Notes under the pieces: model-generated
Told to the model about the DNA's origin: nothing
Databases searched by the model: none
What the model saw: the letters and a program-made list of their open reading frames with translations, nothing else
Origin: Pseudomonadota bacterium
Lineage (GTDB): Bacteria > Pseudomonadota > Alphaproteobacteria > Acetobacterales > Acetobacteraceae
Assembly (NCBI GenBank): GCA_021801465.1
Contig: JAJYXY010000014.1
Span: 1 to 41,672, forward strand
Direction: 5' to 3'
DNA: 41,672 nt
Position numbers and translations under genes: made by a program
Shown here: positions 25,952 to 34,296 of the stretch, piece by piece
How the letters are laid out: every line of letters begins with the position of its first letter
Numbering within the stretch: the first letter of the stretch is position 1

Positions 25952-27493
25952 TCAGGCCAGAGGTTCGGGCGGGCCGGCCTCGAAGCTCCGCAGCACTTTT
26001 CCCGAGTCGTGATCCACCTCGTCGAGGCGAACCTCATAGCCCCAGAGATAGGCGAGATGATCGAGCACGCGCTCGGCATCGTCACGCGCCAACATGATCC
26101 CGCGATGGACGCGATTTTGCAAAAGCAGCCGGCGATCGCCATCGAGATCGACATCGACGATTTCGATTTCTGGCTCGTGCTTGACGATATCGAAGCTGTC
26201 GGCGAGCGCGGCGCGGACGGCGCGATAGCCGCGTTCATCGTGGATCGCCTCGACGACGAGATCGGAGCGGCTATCGTCATGGACCGCAAACAGCTTCATC
26301 TTGCGGATCAAGGCTGGACTGAGGAACTGGCGGATGAAGCTCTCATCGCGATAGCCGACCCAGGCTTCGCGCAACGTGCCAAAGGGATCACCATTCCCGG
26401 CGATCTCGGGAAACCATGCCCGGTCTTCCTCGGTCGGGGCTTTGGTGATGCGGGCGATGTCTTGCATCATCGCGAACCCGAGCGCGTAAGGATTGATCCC
26501 GGAAAATCGGGGATCATCGAAATCTGGCTGAAAAACCACGCTGGTATGCGAGTGGAGAAATTCCAGCATGCCGCCATCGTCGAGCACGCCTCGCTCATGC
26601 AGACGGTTCATGATGTGATAATGGACGAAGGTGGCGCACCCCTCATTCATCACCTTGGTTTGCTTTTGCGGATAGAAATACTGCGCGACATGGCGGACGA
26701 TGCGGAGGATCTCGCGTTGCCAGGGCTTCAAGAGCGGTGATTTTTTTTCGAGGAAATAAAGAATGTTTTCCTCGGGCAAGCCGAGCAAGCGGCGGCGCTC
26801 GGCAAGCTCGGGATGGCGCCTCTCCGAGCCCTTGGCATTTGGCAGGGTCCGCCACAAATCATTAAAATTACGCTCTTCGTCGGCACGCCGATCGGCTTCG
26901 CGCCGGGCTTCTTCGGCGAGGTCGAGGCCGCGGCGGCGCGGGTAGCGATTGACCCCTTGGCCCATGAGCGCATGCGCCGCATCGAGCACGCGTTCCACCT
27001 CCGCCTCGCCATATTTGTCCTCGCAGCGCGCGATATAGGCTTTGGCGAAATCCATGTAATCGAGAATGCCGCTGGCATCGGTCCATTGCCGAAAGAGCGC
27101 GTTGTTCTTAAAAAAATGATTATGCCCGAATGCCGCATGCGCTAACACCAGGGCCTGCATCGTCATCGAATTCTCCTCCATGATATAGACGATGCATGGA
27201 TTCGAATTGATCACGATCTCATAGGCGAGACTGCTATAGCCGTTGCGATAAAGCGCCTCATCGCGCGCGAAACGCTTGCCGAAGGACCAATGGCGGTACA
27301 TCAGCGGCAAGCCGATCGAGGAATAGGCGTCGAGCATCTGTTCTGAGGTGATGACTTCGATCTGGTTTGGATAGGTGTCAAGACCGAGCTCGCCCCGCGC
27401 AATCTCTTCGATCAGATCGTGGGCGCGGCGAAGGTCGGAAAAATTCCACTCCTTGCCAGAAGAAATGACAAATTGTTCAGTGCTCGCGCTCAT
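25952..27493 (-). CDS. spoVR: SpoVR family protein (YcgB-like)
   Basis: This 513-aa member of the SpoVR/YcgB family covers the full family length. Conserved stretches include GKEWNFSDLRRAHDLIEEIA near the start, HAAFGHNHFFKNN, and MNEGCATFVHYHIMNRL. Despite the Bacillus sporulation name, in proteobacteria it forms a conserved trio with the PrkA kinase YeaG and the VWA-like protein YeaH, linked to stress and starvation responses; the biochemical role is unsettled. It is the third gene of that trio here and overlaps yeaH by 4 nt (27490-27493). Confidence 0.93.
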   Translation of the reverse strand: MSASTEQFVISSGKEWNFSDLRRAHDLIEEIARGELGLDTYPNQIEVITSEQMLDAYSSIGLPLMYRHWSFGKRFARDEALYRNGYSSLAYEIVINSNPCIVYIMEENSMTMQALVLAHAAFGHNHFFKNNALFRQWTDASGILDYMDFAKAYIARCEDKYGEAEVERVLDAAHALMGQGVNRYPRRRGLDLAEEARREADRRADEERNFNDLWRTLPNAKGSERRHPELAERRRLLGLPEENILYFLEKKSPLLKPWQREILRIVRHVAQYFYPQKQTKVMNEGCATFVHYHIMNRLHERGVLDDGGMLEFLHSHTSVVFQPDFDDPRFSGINPYALGFAMMQDIARITKAPTEEDRAWFPEIAGNGDPFGTLREAWVGYRDESFIRQFLSPALIRKMKLFAVHDDSRSDLVVEAIHDERGYRAVRAALADSFDIVKHEPEIEIVDVDLDGDRRLLLQNRVHRGIMLARDDAERVLDHLAYLWGYEVRLDEVDHDSGKVLRSFEAGPPEPLA

Positions 27494-28782
27494 ACCACGC
27501 CCTCGCTTCGCACGGCTTTATCGCGTGAGAAAAGTTGCCTGAAAACCGGATAAATCTGGCTCCGGTGATTGACCTTACGCATCGCGATCGGCATGCCGGT
27601 TTGCGCGATTCGCTGATAGGCACGCCAAAGTTCAGTCGATCCGCCGTAACGCTCATCCTCCGGCCCAACCTCCAGATAGGCGAAATACTGGCACAAGGGC
27701 AGGATCGACTGTTCGAGCAAAGCGACGGCATGCGCATTGTCGGCGGGCATATTGTCACCGTCGGACGCCTGTGCTGCGTAGACATTCCATTGCTCGCGCG
27801 GATAGCGGGCGCGCAACACCCGGACCATTTCCTCGAGCGCAGTCGAGACAACGGTGCCACCCGATTCGGTCGAAGAAAAAAACGTCTCTTCATCGACTTC
27901 ACGGGCAATGTGGGTGTGACGGATGAACACGATTTCAACCCGCTTGTAGCGGCGGCTGAGGAAGAGATAGAGCAATTTATAAAAACGCTTGGCGAGATCC
28001 TTCATGTGCGCGGTCATCGAACCGGAAACATCCATGAGGCAAAACATCACCGCGCTCGCTGCCGGTCGTGGCACATCCTCGAAGCGGTTATAGCGCACAT
28101 CGATCGGATCGATGAACGGGATGCGCCGGGCGCGGCGGCGGGCATGCTCGATTTCCCCGGCGATTTCGGCAAGCGTCGCGGGATCGGCTGCCTCTTCCTC
28201 GCTCAGGCGGCTGAATTCCGCTTCGCGTGCGGCGATGTCTTCGGGGCGCGGGCGGCGAAGCGCGATACGGCGAGAGAGAGAGTTGCGCATCGTGCGCACG
28301 ACATTGAGATTGGCGGCGGCACCGCTTGTCTGAAATCCCGCACGACGCGGCGTCACCCCTTCGGCTTCACGCAACTCCTTACGCAAAAGATCGGGAAGCT
28401 CGAGATCTTCGAGGAATAGATCGATGAATTCGTCGCGGCTCAAGACGAACTGGAAAGCATCCTCGCTCTCCCCATCGGGCGAGCCGCCACGCCCGCGGCC
28501 TTCACCTTGCGGTGGGCGAGGAATGCGATCGCCCTCGATATATTCCTTGTTGCCGGGGGCGACATGCCAACGCTCTCCCCCCTCGGCGCCGTGATGGAGA
28601 TGCGGCTCGCGTAATGTGTCGGCACGGATGCGGATGCGATTATCAGCCGGGCCGGTAATGCCATCACGTGCCGACGCTTCGCGCACAGCGTCGAGAATCT
28701 GCTTGCGGGCGCGGCGGAGAAAGCGCTGCCGATTGGCGAGACTTTTGCCCTTGGGATTGAGACGTCTGTCGATGATATTCAC
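27490..28782 (-). CDS. yeaH: YeaH/YhbH family protein (DUF444)
   Basis: This 430-aa protein starts MNIIDRRLNPKGKSLANRQRFLRRAR, the family hallmark. It has a polar, probably flexible middle (GEGRGRGGSPDGESED). In its C-terminal half a von Willebrand A-like fold carries a MIDAS-type motif, MDVSGSMTAHMKD. A metal-dependent protein-interaction role next to the YeaG kinase is likely. It lies between yeaG (24-nt gap) and spoVR (4-nt overlap). Confidence 0.94.
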   Translation of the reverse strand: MNIIDRRLNPKGKSLANRQRFLRRARKQILDAVREASARDGITGPADNRIRIRADTLREPHLHHGAEGGERWHVAPGNKEYIEGDRIPRPPQGEGRGRGGSPDGESEDAFQFVLSRDEFIDLFLEDLELPDLLRKELREAEGVTPRRAGFQTSGAAANLNVVRTMRNSLSRRIALRRPRPEDIAAREAEFSRLSEEEAADPATLAEIAGEIEHARRRARRIPFIDPIDVRYNRFEDVPRPAASAVMFCLMDVSGSMTAHMKDLAKRFYKLLYLFLSRRYKRVEIVFIRHTHIAREVDEETFFSSTESGGTVVSTALEEMVRVLRARYPREQWNVYAAQASDGDNMPADNAHAVALLEQSILPLCQYFAYLEVGPEDERYGGSTELWRAYQRIAQTGMPIAMRKVNHRSQIYPVFRQLFSRDKAVRSEGVV

Positions 28783-28806
28783 GCGCCACTCCGCCTGTTT
28801 GTTCGT

Positions 28807-30753
28807 TCAGCCAGCCTGTTTCGCGCGCATATACCACTCGACCAGGCGACGCACTTGCCGCTCGGTATAGCCACGCGACATCATGCGCTGGACGAACTCA
28901 TTGTGCTTTTTCTCGGTCTCGTTTTCCTTCTTGCTACCGAAGCTGATCACGGGGAGTAATTCCTCGACCTGGCTGAACATGCGCCGCTCGATCACTTCGC
29001 GGATTTTCTCGTACGATGTCCATGCCGGGTTGCGCCCCGCGTTGGCGGCGCGAGCGCGGAGCGAGAATTTCACCACCTCGTTACGGAAATCCTTGGGATT
29101 GGCAATGCCGGCGGGCTTTTCGATCTTCGTCAGCTCAAGATTGAGCAATTCGCGATCCATCAGCTGCCCGGTGTCGGGATCCTTGAAATCCTGATGCTCG
29201 ATCCAGGCATCGGCATAATCGACATAGCGGTCGAACAGATTCTGCCCGTAATCGTTATAGGATTCGAGATAAGCCTTCTGAATCTCATTGCCGATGAACT
29301 CGGCATAGCGCGGCGCGAGTTCGGCTTTGATGAATTCGAGATATTTCTTCTCGACCTCATTGCCGAACTGCTCGCGCCGGATCGCTTGTTCGAGCACATA
29401 CATCAAATGCACCGCATCCGCACCGACCTCTTGGGTGTCGTAGTTGAAGGTCGCCGACAACACCTTGAAGGCAAAGCGCGTGGAGACGCCATCCATACCT
29501 TCATCGAGGCCGGCGGCATCACGATATTCCTGTACGGACTTGGCGTGAGGGTCGGTTTCCTTCAAGCTCTCGCCGTCATAGACGCGCATTTTGGAAAATA
29601 GGCTGCCAGACGCCGGTGGGCGAAGGCGTGAAAGCACAGAGAACCGCGCCAGCATCTCGAGCGTGCCTGGCGCACACGGGCTCTCGGCGAGTTCGCTGCC
29701 CTGGATCAGCTTTTCGTAGATGCGCTCTTCCTCGGTCACGCGCAGGCAATAGGGCACCTTGATTACACAAATGCGATCGATGAAGGCTTCGTTGTTCTTG
29801 TTGTTGCGGAAACTCTGCCACTCTGCCTCGTTGGAGTGGGCGAGAATGATGCCCTGGAAGGGGATTGCACCGATATTCTCGGTGCCGACGTAATTGCCCT
29901 CCTGCGTTGCCGTCAGCAGCGGATGCAGCATCTTGATCGGCGCCTTGAACATCTCGACGAATTCGAGCAGCCCTTGCGTCGCGCGGTTGAGACCGCCGGA
30001 ATAGCTGTAGGCATCGGGATCGTTTTGGCTGTAATGCTCAAGCAGGCGGATATCGACTTTGCCGACCATGCTAGAGATATCTTGGTTGTTCTCGTCCCCC
30101 GGCTCGGTTTTGGTAACACCGACCTGACGCGCGCGCGAGGGATGGAGACGGACCACGCGAAACCGCTCGATATCGCCACCGAACTCATCGAGCCGCTTGA
30201 GCGCCCATGGCGAAAGCAGACCCGTCAGGCGTCGGCGCGGGATGTGATAGCGTTTCTCAAGCTCATCACCCATGAGATCGGGATCGAAAAGGCCGAGCGG
30301 GCTCTCAAACACCGGGCTCACCTGATCGCCGGCTTTGAGGACGTAAATCGGCAATTTCTCCATCAATTGCTTCAGCCGCTCGGCGAGCGAGGATTTACCC
30401 CCGCCGACGGGGCCGAGCAGGTAGAGAATCTGCTTACGCTCCTCGAGTCCTTGGGCGGCGAACCGGAAGAAATTGACGATTCGCTCGATAGTCTCCTCCA
30501 TCCCATAAAAATCCGCGAAGCCGGAATAAACCCGAATGGTGCGGTTCATGAACACGCGGCCGAGACGCGGATCTTTCGCCGTATCGACAATTTCCGGATC
30601 GCCAATGGCGGCCACCATGCGCTCGGCGGCGGTGGCATGGGCCATCGGATCGCCCCGGCAAAGATCGAGATATTCGCTCAGCGACATCTCGCTCTCACGC
30701 TTGCTCTCGTAAGCGCGCCGGGACCGGGAAAACAGCTCTTCGATGAAACTCAT
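28807..30753 (-). CDS. yeaG: PrkA-family serine protein kinase/AAA+ ATPase
   Basis: This 648-aa protein of the PrkA/YeaG family has an N-terminal AAA+ domain with Walker A GPVGGGKSS (residues 114-122) and a C-terminal kinase-like region. Family members phosphorylate proteins on Ser/Thr and act in sporulation (Bacillus PrkA) or stress and nitrogen-starvation responses (E. coli YeaG). The chain is full length. It heads the yeaG-yeaH-spoVR operon. About 600 bp without a clear gene lies upstream; a weak TTGTGC-N17-TAAAAC promoter-like pair is present there, and no convincing sigma-54 or EcfG promoter was seen. Confidence 0.95.
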   Translation of the reverse strand: MSFIEELFSRSRRAYESKRESEMSLSEYLDLCRGDPMAHATAAERMVAAIGDPEIVDTAKDPRLGRVFMNRTIRVYSGFADFYGMEETIERIVNFFRFAAQGLEERKQILYLLGPVGGGKSSLAERLKQLMEKLPIYVLKAGDQVSPVFESPLGLFDPDLMGDELEKRYHIPRRRLTGLLSPWALKRLDEFGGDIERFRVVRLHPSRARQVGVTKTEPGDENNQDISSMVGKVDIRLLEHYSQNDPDAYSYSGGLNRATQGLLEFVEMFKAPIKMLHPLLTATQEGNYVGTENIGAIPFQGIILAHSNEAEWQSFRNNKNNEAFIDRICVIKVPYCLRVTEEERIYEKLIQGSELAESPCAPGTLEMLARFSVLSRLRPPASGSLFSKMRVYDGESLKETDPHAKSVQEYRDAAGLDEGMDGVSTRFAFKVLSATFNYDTQEVGADAVHLMYVLEQAIRREQFGNEVEKKYLEFIKAELAPRYAEFIGNEIQKAYLESYNDYGQNLFDRYVDYADAWIEHQDFKDPDTGQLMDRELLNLELTKIEKPAGIANPKDFRNEVVKFSLRARAANAGRNPAWTSYEKIREVIERRMFSQVEELLPVISFGSKKENETEKKHNEFVQRMMSRGYTERQVRRLVEWYMRAKQAG

Positions 30754-31277
30754 CGTCGCTCCGTGGCTCTGTTAGGGAGAGGATGGGGAAAGGCGGTGGA
30801 TACGGCTCCTTCTGCGCCTCAGCAGGTATGTTCTTTTTTTGTTCTAGCTAGTACGCGGTTTTAAGGGCGATTGCGCGGCGGCACAAGGAATATTTTCCGC
30901 GCCACGCCACGCGGGAGCGCCCTCCATGATCAGGCCTTGCGATTCGACGACGTGCCATGCCCATTCCTCGCTGTAATCGCGGCTTGGCGCGGCGGTTTCA
31001 GATAGCGCCGCGCGGCGCCATCGGCATCTCATCATTTATCAGTCTAGCACGAACGTGGTACCGATTACTTAATTTTCCAGCATACCCTCGTAAGCTTTGC
31101 TTCATCCTCATGCTTTGCGGCCTTTCAGCAACACCACCCCTCTGACCATCAGATCGCGTCGAGGAATCCCCACCTCGCTGAACCGATCGGAAAAAGAGCC
31201 GAGACACCATCGCTCGCCTTCGGAGCCCGACAGATCGAAATGTGAAGCAATGAACGTGCCACGGGCGCACGGCGACG
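30754..31277. other. Long gene-free stretch upstream of yeaG
   Basis: This 524-bp stretch lies between the yeaG start and the terminator of the repeat-protein gene. ORFs in it (63-102 aa, several frames) show no recognisable family, lack good ribosome sites and overlap each other, so none is called. On the yeaG strand a weak -35/-10-like pair (TTGTGC, 17 nt, TAAAAC) lies about 100-130 bp upstream of yeaG, and a direct repeat of GTTC around a T-run sits near 30830. Local GC is somewhat lower than in neighbouring genes. Confidence 0.5.
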
Positions 31278-31313
31278 AAAAAGGGCCGCCCGCCATTTTT
31301 TGGCAAGCGGCCC
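31278..31313 (-). terminator. Intrinsic terminator of the repeat-protein gene
   Basis: On the minus strand GGGCCGCTTGCCA pairs with TGGCGGGCGGCCC (13 bp, two wobbles) around AAAAA, then TTTTT follows directly. It lies about 45 nt past the stop of the repeat-protein gene. A shorter GCCCC/GGGGC hairpin sits between them. Confidence 0.85.
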
Positions 31314-31355
31314 CCAATTCGTCATCACTCTGCCCCTTTTTTGGGGCCTTGCGCG

Positions 31356-31682
31356 TTACTCGCAGTGCGCGGCAGCGAGATTGGTGCTGTCGCTCTCGGT
31401 CGGCGGTTTGCCCTGCGCCAGCGTCGTGTTGCCCTCTTCAGTCGGGGGCTTGCCGGCAGCGAGGGTCGTATTGCCAGCCTCGGTCGGCGGCTTGCCCGCC
31501 GCAAGCGTCGTGTTGCCAGCCTCGGTCGGCGGTTTACCGGCAGCAAGCGAAGTATTGCCAGCCTCGGTCGGCGGTTTGCCCGCGGCGAGATTAGCGCACG
31601 CAGGGTTTGTGCTTCCAGCATGTGCAACGCCAAAACCCGCAAGCAAGGCAGCAGCCGTACCAACAAGAAGAAGATTTTTCAT
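31356..31682 (-). CDS. Small secreted protein made of five 14-residue repeats bracketed by two cysteines
   Basis: This 108-aa protein has no family I recognise. A clean signal peptide (MKNLLLVGTAAALLAGFGVAHA) is followed by five units of the form NTTLAAGKPPTEAG (residues 29-98) and a short tail ending AHCE. The only cysteines of the mature part are Cys29, at the first unit, and Cys107, next to the end, so a disulfide could close the repeat region into a loop. Each unit has a GKPPTE turn. The ATG at 31682 has an AAGGAG site and gives the signal peptide; the ORF track's start at 31715 adds 11 residues without one. It is monocistronic, with an FNR-like promoter upstream and a strong terminator downstream. 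Confidence 0.8.
   Translation of the reverse strand: MKNLLLVGTAAALLAGFGVAHAGSTNPACANLAAGKPPTEAGNTSLAAGKPPTEAGNTTLAAGKPPTEAGNTTLAAGKPPTEEGNTTLAQGKPPTESDSTNLAAAHCE
31389..31598. repeat. Five tandem 42-bp units encoding the 14-aa repeats
   Basis: The units differ by a few bases each, mainly synonymous or at the last two codons. Units 2-4 are nearly identical in protein (N-T-S/T-L-A-A-G-K-P-P-T-E-A/E-G) and the last is the most diverged (QGKPPTESD). This pattern fits tandem duplication followed by drift under protein-level selection. Confidence 0.9.
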
Positions 31683-31743
31683 GGCCCACAGACTCCTTTT
31701 GTGCTTTGAGATCAAGTGGTGAAGAGATCCCGCTCCTCACTTC

Positions 31744-31792
31744 GTTTGTACTTATAGAAAGGTTACGTCTGACGCGCCTTGATGCAGATCAG
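31744..31792 (-). promoter_or_regulatory. FNR-like box with -10 at class II spacing, promoter of the repeat-protein gene
   Basis: On the minus strand CTGATCTGCATCAA (31792-31779) matches the FNR consensus except for the first base. A TATAAG -10 lies at 31756-31751, placing the start site near 31744. The dyad centre (31785.5) is then 41.5 bp upstream, the classic distance for FNR class II activation. The leader to the ATG would be about 60 nt. Confidence 0.6.
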
Positions 31793-31916
31793 CATTGTTC
31801 GCGTTTTTTCGACCCTCCGTAGATTGGCCGAGACCATGGGGTTCGCAACTGTCAGGGCGGGAAAATCGGCCATGCGCTAAGCACATTCCAGCGGGGGGGT
31901 GTCGACCTCGTAAAGC

Positions 31917-33854
31917 TTACACCAGTGCCGGCGCTGAAACCAAGCCCGTTTGCATGCCGTCCCCGGGGGCGCGGCGCGCGGGCGCGAGCCTCGCGAGGTC
32001 GGCGGCAACACGCGCCAGCACCGGCGCCCACGCGCCCGGAGCAGTTTGGCGGTAAAGCCTGAGCGTCGGGTACCAAGGGCTGTCATCGCGCCCATGAAGC
32101 CAGCGCCAGCAGCCATCAAAGCGCGAGAGCAGCCAGACCGGAACGCCTAGCCCGCCCGCGAGGTGAATGACCGACGTATCGACGCCGATCACGAGATCGA
32201 GGCCGGCGACGATCGCCGCGGTGTCGGCAAAATCCCTTGCCTCGGCAACCGCGTGATCAAGGGCAAGGCCGGGCGGCGGCGTTTGCATCGCGGCCGCGCC
32301 CTTTTGCAAGCTGACGAAGCGAATGCCGGGGATAGCGCCGAGTGGTGCGAACGCCGCCAAGGGAAGAGACCGGCGACGATCCGCGAAATGCGCCCGCGGC
32401 TCTAGCGGCCGCGGATCACCGGCCCAAACCAGCCCAACCCGAAGCCCCTCCCCGGCCGCCTCGCTTTGTACCCGCGGGGGGCGGGGAAGATAGGGGATCT
32501 CGGCGGGAACGTGCGGAAGTTCGGTGCCGCAGAGATGGGGAAGGCTCATCAGCGGCGCATGGTAATCGGCTCGCGGCGCCGGCGCCCCGGCGATGATCAC
32601 CTCGGCCACGCCATGCACGCCGGCGAGCAGGCGGGCGAGCGGCGCCGGCACTTCCACCAATAATTCGGCACCCATGGCGGCGATCAGCGGCGCGTAGCGG
32701 ATGAATTGCAGCGTATCGCCGAGCCCCTGTTCGGCATGCAGGAGAAGCCGCCGCCCCGCCAGCGCCTCACCACGCCAGGGCGGATAGGGAAAGCGCCGCT
32801 CGATCATCGTTCCCATCCGCCAGCGCCATTCATGCTCGGCCCACCCTTCGCGAAACCGCCCGGCGGTGAGAAGGATGAGGGCGAGGTTATAATGCGCTGC
32901 CGCCGAATCGGGGGCGAGTTCGAGCGCGGCACGGCAGGCGAGTTCGGCCTCCGCAAGCCGCCCCTGATCGCGCAAGGCGGCACCTAGGCCGAGCCAGGCG
33001 GCAGGAAAATCGGCACGCAGACGTAGGGCCTCGCGGAAGTCACGCTCGGCGCCAGTAAAATCGCCGACGGTCAAGCGGGCGTTGGCGAGGTTGGCGGCGG
33101 CCGGCGCAAACTCGGGTGCAAGCTGCCGCGCCCTCTCGCCCGCGGTGATGGCGGCGGGAAGATCGCCGGTTTCTTGGAGAACGGCGCAGAGATTGCTCGC
33201 CGCTTCCGCCATGTCGGGGGCGGCGCGATAACTCTCGGCGGCCTCGCTGCGAAGACCGAGGGCGGCCTTCGCAATCCCCTGGGCGAGATGAAAGCGCCCG
33301 CGCATGGCGGGGGGAAGCCTCTCCACCGCGCCGATATGGTGCAAAGCAACGAGCGCGGCCTCTGGGTTGCCCGCGGCGATCAGCGCTTCCCCCTCGCGCA
33401 GACGGGCGAGCGTAAGCCCCGGCATTTGCGCCGCGTGGGCGAAGGCAGCGGCGGCGGCGAGGTGATCGCCGCGTTCGCTCTCGATCTCGCCGAGCAGAAA
33501 CGCGGCTTCAGCGAAGTCGGGGGTGCTTGCGAGCAGGCTGCGATAAAGCGTTGCCGCTTCCTCACGCCGGCCGAGGGCAGAGAGGGCGCACGCAAGGCGG
33601 CATTGGGCGAGCGGCCAACCCGGGCGAAGCCGCAGCGCCGTCCGTGCCGCTGCCAGCGCCGCCGGCGCGCGCCGCTGCGCGAGTAAGGCGATGCTGAGAT
33701 TGAGATGCGCCTCGGCGAAATCGGGAGCGTGGTGAATGGCGGCAAGCCAGGCTTCGATCGCCTCTTCCCGGCGGTGTTGCTCATAAAGGGAGGCGCCGCG
33801 CTGAAACCAGGTCGCTGCTTCCCCAAGCTCCGTTGCCTTCGGATCGTTTGTCAC
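31917..33854 (-). CDS. TPR protein with C-terminal GT9/heptosyltransferase-like domain
   Basis: This 645-aa protein has a run of tetratricopeptide repeats over about residues 10-350 (A-W-x-x-L-G and A-E-A-x-x-x-Y patterns such as DFAEAHLNLSIALLAQ). A glycosyltransferase family 9-like domain follows. Its LLLHAEQGLGDTLQFIRYAPL segment (about 370) and IGVDTSVIHLAGGLGVPVW segment (about 555) resemble the acceptor and nucleotide-sugar sites of ADP-heptose:LPS heptosyltransferases. Such TPR-glycosyltransferases are usually linked to glycosylation of cell-surface or flagellar proteins; the donor and target are unknown. It stands alone on the minus strand, with no glycan gene cluster around it. Confidence 0.82.
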   Translation of the reverse strand: MTNDPKATELGEAATWFQRGASLYEQHRREEAIEAWLAAIHHAPDFAEAHLNLSIALLAQRRAPAALAAARTALRLRPGWPLAQCRLACALSALGRREEAATLYRSLLASTPDFAEAAFLLGEIESERGDHLAAAAAFAHAAQMPGLTLARLREGEALIAAGNPEAALVALHHIGAVERLPPAMRGRFHLAQGIAKAALGLRSEAAESYRAAPDMAEAASNLCAVLQETGDLPAAITAGERARQLAPEFAPAAANLANARLTVGDFTGAERDFREALRLRADFPAAWLGLGAALRDQGRLAEAELACRAALELAPDSAAAHYNLALILLTAGRFREGWAEHEWRWRMGTMIERRFPYPPWRGEALAGRRLLLHAEQGLGDTLQFIRYAPLIAAMGAELLVEVPAPLARLLAGVHGVAEVIIAGAPAPRADYHAPLMSLPHLCGTELPHVPAEIPYLPRPPRVQSEAAGEGLRVGLVWAGDPRPLEPRAHFADRRRSLPLAAFAPLGAIPGIRFVSLQKGAAAMQTPPPGLALDHAVAEARDFADTAAIVAGLDLVIGVDTSVIHLAGGLGVPVWLLSRFDGCWRWLHGRDDSPWYPTLRLYRQTAPGAWAPVLARVAADLARLAPARRAPGDGMQTGLVSAPALV

Positions 33855-34296
33855 GCGGCGATTATGCCAAGGCGCTTTGAACGATGGGTTAACTGCGGGG
33901 AACGAGGGCGCCGATCTGGTTGCTTATTCGCATCGCAATCAATCAAGGAAAAATTTGCCAAATATGAATATAATTTTTCTGCTTATTGTAACTCATATTT
34001 TTCTAAAACTTCTTTGCATTCAACAATTTGTAATTTCAAGAAACAAAGAGAAGAAAATTTCTCAATTATCTGTGAGATAGGCCGCTCACGGTTTTTTTAA
34101 TTGCCATCGTATCGATTGCAAGCATTGTTTATTCATAGTTTCATTTGTGCTGGTTGCTACGTTTTGTGACGCATCGCCGGTTATACGCCGCAGGTCGGGC
34201 GGCATGGCAGACCCCGCGCTGACCGAGCGAGCGGGGGCATCACAGCGCTTCTCTCGCAGCGCTGATCAACTGGAAAGTCAAAGGAGAGTCCATTTG
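33855..34296. other. AT-rich intergenic island
   Basis: From about 33935 to 34160 the base composition drops sharply compared with the surrounding GC-rich genes, with many T- and A-runs. It lies between the TPR-glycosyltransferase start and an orphan lipoprotein gene. It contains a possible 38-codon frame (listed separately) and a CAGCGCT/AGCGCTG inverted repeat (34243-34264) in the lipoprotein leader. It could be a promoter/UP-like or nucleoid-protein binding region, or a remnant of acquired DNA. Confidence 0.6.
33964..34080 (+). CDS. Possible 38-aa hydrophobic peptide in the AT-rich island (doubtful)
   Basis: An ATG at 33964 opens a frame MNIIFLLIVTHIFLKLLC followed by a strongly basic tail (SRNKEKKISQLSVR). 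One hydrophobic helix plus a basic C-end resembles small membrane peptides, including type I toxins. The only ribosome-site candidate is AAGGAAA about 14 nt upstream, rather far. Codon use is AT-rich and unlike the rest of the window. AT-rich non-coding DNA easily gives such frames by chance, so this is a weak call. Confidence 0.2.
   Translation: MNIIFLLIVTHIFLKLLCIQQFVISRNKEKKISQLSVR

Noticed and set aside
30900-30960. Possible sigma-54 promoter (TGGCAC) upstream of yeaG
   Set aside because: The -24 element is present but no GC dinucleotide lies at the -12 position.
30844-31317. Small ORFs (63-102 aa) upstream of yeaG
   Set aside because: They have no recognisable family, no good ribosome site, overlap one another, and one runs through the intrinsic terminator at 31283-31313.
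31389-31598. Repeat array considered as CRISPR
   Set aside because: The 42-bp units are contiguous, with no unique spacers between them, and they encode an in-frame repeat protein.
31097-31722. Plus-strand ORFs of 165, 140 and 122 aa across the 42-bp repeats
   Set aside because: Their repetitive sequence just mirrors the minus-strand repeat protein, which alone has a signal peptide and ribosome site.
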